10,959 nt of DNA, from contig DKAR01000131.1 in NCBI GenBank assembly GCA_002450895.1, forward strand, positions 1 to 10,959. Direction: 5' to 3'. The notes beneath the pieces were generated by a model. It searched no databases. It was not told the origin of the DNA and saw only the letters and a list, made by a program, of their open reading frames with translations. Position numbers and translations under genes: made by a program. Positions 6,701 to 10,959 of the stretch are shown here, in pieces. Each line of letters begins with the position of its first letter. Positions within the stretch are counted from its first letter, which is position 1. This DNA is from Proteobacteria bacterium UBA6921. GTDB lineage: Bacteria > Pseudomonadota > Gammaproteobacteria > SG8-11.

Positions 6701-9700
6701 CTACGTTGAAATGGTTTTCGCCGGATCCATAACGTTGTGGATCGCCTCCAGCAGGTCCCGCACATTCACGGGCTTGGTCAAGTAGCATGCGAATCCGGCC
6801 GCAAGACCCTTCTCGATGTCGTTCGGCATGGCGTCGGCGGATAAGGCAATCGCCGGAATGGCGCAGGTGATCTCGTTTGCTCTCAGCGCGTCCAGCACTG
6901 CATAGCCGTCCATGCCGGGAAGATGAATGTCGAGGAGGATCGCGTCGGGTTTATAGCGTCGCGCCAGCTCCAGTCCGAACTCGCCATTGGCTGCGGAAAT
7001 TAGATTGAGATCGCCGTGGCGGCGGAAGATGGCTTCAATCACGCGCAGATTCGCGGCGTTGTCTTCCACGTACAGTATGGTGCGGCGCGCCACGCCAACT
7101 AAAGGAACCGGCCGGTCTGGAATATCCGGTTTGCGTTCGGATTGGGTGGCCGGCAAGTCGATCCAGAACGTTGATCCCTGGCCCGGACGGGACTCGACGC
7201 CGATCGTACCGTTCATCATTTCGGTGAGTCGTTTGGACAACGCCAGCCCGATGCCGGCGCCTTCGACGGCGCGGAATTCCGCGCCCAGGCGTTCAAACGG
7301 CCGGAATAGGGATCCGATCTTCTCCGGCTCGATGCCTGGACCGGTATCGCGAATGGATATTCGAATGCGGCCGTGATCATGCTGCCGGCATTCGATGTCG
7401 ATGCGTCCGCCAGTGCGATTGTATTTCGCAGCGTTCGTTATCAGGTTCAGCAATATCTGCCGCAGGCGGGTTGGGTCCGCGAGTGCCGTTGCGTCGACTG
7501 AACAGTGATTTGCAACCTGAATGCCGCTGCGTGCGACGACGGGTTGGGCAAGCTTGATCGCGTCAACGACCGCCTCGCGTACCGGTACCTGCTGTAGCAC
7601 GATGAGCATCTTTCCTGCTTCGATGCGCGACAGGTCGAGCAGTTCATCGATCAGTTCCAGCAAGTGACTGCCGGCGCGGACAATTTCCTGCGCAAAATCC
7701 CTTTGCTCAGCGCTGATCGGTTCGCTTTCCAGAATCTGGGCAAAACCGAGGATTGCGTTCATCGGTGTGCGCAACTCATGACTCATGCGCGAGAGAAACT
7801 CACTCTTGGCGTTGTTGGCGCGTTCGGCGGACTCTTTGGCAGCAACCAGTTCCTGCTGTGCCAATCTGCGAGCAGTAATGTTTTCATACGTACCGAGTAC
7901 GCCAATAATTTCGCCTTCTGCATTGCGCAGCGGTACCTTGCTGGTGGAAAGCCAGACGCGGCTGCCATCCGGCAAGTCCATGGGTTCTTCAAAGGAAAGT
8001 TTTGCTACACCGCTGTGGATCACCCTGGCGTCGTCCTCGCGATACAGGTCAGCCGTTGCTTTCCACGCCATGTCGTAGTCCGACTTGCCGATGAGATCTT
8101 CCGGCTTTTGTTTCCCCGCATCCTGCGCAAAGACCTGGTTGCAACCCAGATAGTTCAGCTTGGTGTCTTTCCAGAAAATCCGCAGCGGCGCCGTATCCAG
8201 CACCGTGTGTAGCATCTGGTTGGTTTCCTTGATTTCACGGGCGCGGGTGGTCACCAGTTCTTCCAGGTGCTCGCGATGGTTGCGCAACTCCGCTTCGTTG
8301 CGTTTGAGCTCGGTGATATCCAGGAAGATCGTGGTGGTCGAAATCGACTTACCCTTGTCGTCCTTTACTGGCGTCGAATTAATCAGGATCCAGCGGTAAT
8401 CTTCCTTTTCAGGAATGAAAATTCCAGTCAGAAAATTCGAAACGCTCTGGCCTGTACGCAAAGCCACCTCCGACGGCATCTCGCCTGGCTGTTGCGGTGT
8501 TCCGTCCTCCTTGATGAGCCGCCATCTTTCGTCATAGGCCGTCCGCCCCATCATTTGGTCCATCGACAATCCAAGGATGTCGCACGCCGCCGGATTTGCT
8601 TCAATGACTTTGCCGCTTGCATCCTGGACAACGACCCCGGCCATCATGTTCTCGAAGAGTAACCGGTAGCTTTTCTCGCTAAGCCTGAGCGCCTCCTCCG
8701 CCAGTTTGCGGTCGGTGATGTCGGTATGGGTACCGAGCATGCGGAGCGGTCGGCCCTCCGAGTCGCGCGCCATGATCTGGCCCAGCGACAGAATCCATTT
8801 CCAGTCGCCGCCCCTGGTGCGCTGGCGGAATTCCACCCGGTAATCGGAACGCTTGCCCGAGACATAGTCGGAGTAGACCTGATACACCGTTTGCTGGTCG
8901 TCCGGGTGCAGGCGCTGGCGCCAAAACTCGTTGGTTTCCTTGAAGTCGGCCGGATCGTAGCCCAGCATGGTGGCGTATTCGGGGCTGACAACGGCATCAC
9001 CGGTGCGAAGATCGAGGTCATAGAATCCCTGGCTTGCCGCACTCATCGCCAACCGCAGGCGCTCCTCGCTCTCGTGCAGCGTTCGCTCGATCACCTTGCG
9101 CTCATCGACATTGATCATGGCGCCGACGATATCGATTGGATTGCCCGCATCATCCCGTCGCAGCGTCAACTGGTCATGCACCCAGCGATAGGTTCCATCG
9201 CCAAACATGAAACGGTATTCGTGCTGATGCCTCCCTTGCTCAAACAGCCTTCCCAGTTCCTGAAATACCCGGGGGCGATCGTCCGGGTGGATGCGCTCGG
9301 CCCAAAACGAGGAATTCTCGGTGAATTGCTCCGGTCGCAGTTCCATCTGCTCGATCACGTTGGGGCTAATATAGGTGGCGCCGTAATCGCCGTGTGCGCG
9401 ACACCTGTACACGACCACAGGAGAGGCCGTTACCAGCGTGTTCGCCAGATGCTCGGCGCGCTGCTGGTTGGTCAGCATTTCCGCAAAGCGTGTGGTGAGA
9501 ACCCCAAGTTCGTCGAGAGACAAAGGTGTGAGCGTTGTGCGCGCTCGTTCCGGTAGCGGCCCGACAGAGGTGGCTACAAATGCCTGTAGCGGTTCCAGGC
9601 CTTGGCGCATGCTGCGCCACGCGAGCCAGGTGCCACCTGTCGCGAGTAAAAGCAACGAGCCCCACAGCACCAGCGTTTGCCACTCGAAGTAACCGGTGCG

Positions 9701-10342
9701 ATTGAGGTAGTAACCGATTAGCAGGCTGTCGATTAAAAGCGGTGTGACAATGCCCAGCATCAGGAGCTTTACCCACAGCGGAATGGCCGTGGTGCTGATA
9801 CCGCGCGGCCCGAGGTAGCGGCCGAGGTGGTCGACGTAGAAAAAGAAAATCGGGAAGGCAGTGATTAGAATGACGGGAATGAGACCAAACTGATTATAGA
9901 GATGATCGCGCAGGCTGTAGTCGCGGTAACCCATCTGTTCAATTGAAAGGTCCGCGGTCAAGGCCCCAAAGATGGAGTAGATCGTGACGCAACCGAGCAT
10001 GAACCACGGCAGACGTGTCAAGGCGCGCTGTGCCCTCGTAGAGGCAGTCTCCAATTCCAGCGATGTGAGAGCGATGACAAATCGAACGGCACGAGGTGTG
10101 AGGGCCAGCGTCACGGCCACAACGGCTGCAACATAAAGACCGGTGTACGAGGTGAAGATCAGGTAAATCTCGGGGAACGGATAGAAACCCACGATTCCCA
10201 TGATAGTTGCGCCCACTGCGGGCGGCAGAAACAGTCCGAGCAGAATCGCAATATAGGTGCTGCGCTGGATCTCAGCATCCGTCAGTGGGCGTATCTTGTT
10301 ACGGTGATTTTTTGTCTGAGGTTTTAACACGTTATTTTTCAT
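6701..10342 (-). CDS. Membrane-bound hybrid sensor histidine kinase (6 TM-HAMP-4 PAS-HisKA-HATPase-REC)
   Basis: Inner-membrane hybrid kinase of 1213 residues. Six hydrophobic segments lie at about 28-54, 57-82, 111-130, 152-173, 189-213 and 221-242. A HAMP-like linker (about 243-300) follows. Four PAS domains come next: about 302-420 (HPDD, DGTYRWVHD), 426-546 (LGYDPADF, DWKWILSL, THTDITDRK), 556-680 and 708-826 (FWKDTKLNYLGCN, IGKSDYD). The HisKA helix has H855 in SHELRTPMNAILGFAQ. The ATPase domain has N box NLITNAAKYN, G1 DTGPGIE, F box LFRPFERL and G2 GAGIGL. The receiver (about 1088-1205) has E1093-D1094, D1138 and K1190-P. All catalytic residues are present. I could not match the six-helix module to a named sensor domain. 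The ATG at 10342 lies 2 nt after the stop of the upstream kinase and lacks a clear ribosome site, so translational coupling is likely. No regulator gene follows directly; the receiver probably passes phosphate to an Hpt protein encoded elsewhere. Confidence 0.94.
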   Translation of the reverse strand: MKNNVLKPQTKNHRNKIRPLTDAEIQRSTYIAILLGLFLPPAVGATIMGIVGFYPFPEIYLIFTSYTGLYVAAVVAVTLALTPRAVRFVIALTSLELETASTRAQRALTRLPWFMLGCVTIYSIFGALTADLSIEQMGYRDYSLRDHLYNQFGLIPVILITAFPIFFFYVDHLGRYLGPRGISTTAIPLWVKLLMLGIVTPLLIDSLLIGYYLNRTGYFEWQTLVLWGSLLLLATGGTWLAWRSMRQGLEPLQAFVATSVGPLPERARTTLTPLSLDELGVLTTRFAEMLTNQQRAEHLANTLVTASPVVVYRCRAHGDYGATYISPNVIEQMELRPEQFTENSSFWAERIHPDDRPRVFQELGRLFEQGRHQHEYRFMFGDGTYRWVHDQLTLRRDDAGNPIDIVGAMINVDERKVIERTLHESEERLRLAMSAASQGFYDLDLRTGDAVVSPEYATMLGYDPADFKETNEFWRQRLHPDDQQTVYQVYSDYVSGKRSDYRVEFRQRTRGGDWKWILSLGQIMARDSEGRPLRMLGTHTDITDRKLAEEALRLSEKSYRLLFENMMAGVVVQDASGKVIEANPAACDILGLSMDQMMGRTAYDERWRLIKEDGTPQQPGEMPSEVALRTGQSVSNFLTGIFIPEKEDYRWILINSTPVKDDKGKSISTTTIFLDITELKRNEAELRNHREHLEELVTTRAREIKETNQMLHTVLDTAPLRIFWKDTKLNYLGCNQVFAQDAGKQKPEDLIGKSDYDMAWKATADLYREDDARVIHSGVAKLSFEEPMDLPDGSRVWLSTSKVPLRNAEGEIIGVLGTYENITARRLAQQELVAAKESAERANNAKSEFLSRMSHELRTPMNAILGFAQILESEPISAEQRDFAQEIVRAGSHLLELIDELLDLSRIEAGKMLIVLQQVPVREAVVDAIKLAQPVVARSGIQVANHCSVDATALADPTRLRQILLNLITNAAKYNRTGGRIDIECRQHDHGRIRISIRDTGPGIEPEKIGSLFRPFERLGAEFRAVEGAGIGLALSKRLTEMMNGTIGVESRPGQGSTFWIDLPATQSERKPDIPDRPVPLVGVARRTILYVEDNAANLRVIEAIFRRHGDLNLISAANGEFGLELARRYKPDAILLDIHLPGMDGYAVLDALRANEITCAIPAIALSADAMPNDIEKGLAAGFACYLTKPVNVRDLLEAIHNVMDPAKTIST

Positions 10343-10344
10343 TT

Positions 10345-10959
10345 TCAGTTTCGGTCCTGCGGATTCGTCGCACTCTCGGTTGGAAAATACTGATAAATAA
10401 CTTCCAGCAACTGGTCGACCATGATGGGCTTGGTGATGTAGTGCTGAAATCCTGCCCTCAGGGCGCGCTCAATATCGAGCGGCATGGCATCGGCGGAAAC
10501 CGCAATGACAGGTATGTTGTGCGTCGCGAGATCCTTTTGCAGCGCTTCCAGTACGGCGTATCCATCCATGTCGGGCAGATGGATATCCAGCAGGATCACG
10601 TCGGGGCAGTATCGCCGCGCCAGCTCCAGTCCAAACGCTCCATTGGTCGCCGACAATAGACTGGCTTTACGAGTGCGACGGAAGATTGCCTCGACCACGC
10701 GCAGATTCGCGGCATTGTCTTCGACATACAAAACTGTGTGGTGAAGTTCGGCCTGCACTGAGGGTGTGTCGCCCTTTTGCTGTTTTTCCATCGAGCCGGG
10801 TTGCGCTGCAGGCAGTTCAATCCAGAAGGTGCTACCTTCATCGGGAATGCTCTGCACACCAAGACTACCCTGCATGGCTTCAACGAGGCGTTTACACAAG
10901 GAAAGGCCTATGCCGGTACCTTCAACGGTGTCTCGTGTGGCCTGTAGCCGTTGAAGGTA
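10345..10959 (-). CDS. Hybrid histidine kinase, C-terminal part only (5' end outside window)
   Basis: Only the last 204 residues are visible; the gene continues past the right edge, as the frame is open and begins inside an ATPase domain. Visible residues 1-50 hold the end of the kinase core: FQ-type F box remnant YLQRL, G2 motif VEGTGIGL (12-19), and GSTFWIELP (42-50). A linker (51-72) leads to a complete receiver (about 73-192) with E80-D81, phospho-acceptor D125 in VILLDIHLPDMDG, S155, and K177 followed by P. The receiver aligns without gaps to that of the downstream 1213-residue kinase, with about 79 of 115 positions identical by hand count. The stop at 10345-10347 lies 2 nt before the next ATG, so the two kinases form an operon. 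The apparent TTG start at 10899 is only an artefact of the truncated view. Sensor domains cannot be judged. Confidence 0.92.
   Translation of the reverse strand, partial: YLQRLQATRDTVEGTGIGLSLCKRLVEAMQGSLGVQSIPDEGSTFWIELPAAQPGSMEKQQKGDTPSVQAELHHTVLYVEDNAANLRVVEAIFRRTRKASLLSATNGAFGLELARRYCPDVILLDIHLPDMDGYAVLEALQKDLATHNIPVIAVSADAMPLDIERALRAGFQHYITKPIMVDQLLEVIYQYFPTESATNPQDRN

Noticed and set aside
8726..9556. Plus-strand open frame of 276 codons
   Set aside because: It is antisense to the PAS region of the 1213-residue kinase and shows no protein family signal.
10345..10899. Separate 184-residue response regulator starting at a TTG at 10899
   Set aside because: The frame stays open upstream to the window edge and encodes the kinase G2 motif, so it is the C-terminus of a hybrid kinase, not a stand-alone regulator.

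Overview
The window looks like a signal-transduction region of a Gram-negative bacterium, probably a beta- or gammaproteobacterium. The grounds are moderately high GC, standard Shine-Dalgarno sites, a predicted outer-membrane lipoprotein, and multi-PAS hybrid histidine kinases beside an HD-GYP response regulator. The genus cannot be named from the sequence alone. No tRNA, rRNA, insertion sequence, CRISPR array or integrase is visible.

Layout from left to right. (a) 1-3579, minus strand: a soluble hybrid histidine kinase (two N-terminal receiver folds, the first degenerate, then two PAS domains, kinase core and C-terminal receiver). An HD-GYP response regulator follows 9 nt downstream and runs off the left edge just before its GYP motif. 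(b) 3580-3886: intergenic, with candidate promoters and short repeats. (c) 3887-4987, minus: a lipoprotein of unknown function, possibly a beta-propeller. (d) 4988-5422: a divergent intergenic region with a clean inverted repeat. (e) 5423-5893, plus: a DUF1353-family protein. (f) 6059-6499, plus: a small four-helix membrane protein. (g) 6701-10342, minus: a 1213-residue membrane-bound hybrid kinase (six helices, HAMP-like linker, four PAS domains, kinase core, receiver). (h) 10345-10959, minus: the 3' end of a third hybrid kinase, whose stop lies 2 nt before the start of the second. The receivers of these last two proteins are about 69% identical by hand alignment, which suggests tandem duplication.

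Inferred working model: three hybrid kinases sense membrane and cytoplasmic signals. The kinase at 844-3579 probably passes phosphate, directly or through an unseen Hpt protein, to the HD-GYP regulator, whose predicted output is hydrolysis of cyclic di-GMP. No Hpt protein, DNA-binding regulator or GGDEF cyclase is encoded in the window, so the rest of each relay is elsewhere. The lipoprotein, the DUF1353 protein and the small membrane protein have no obvious link to signalling. I did not find a clearly new system. The best leads are the degenerate receiver, the tandem kinase pair, the six-helix sensor module and the unexplained lipoprotein.
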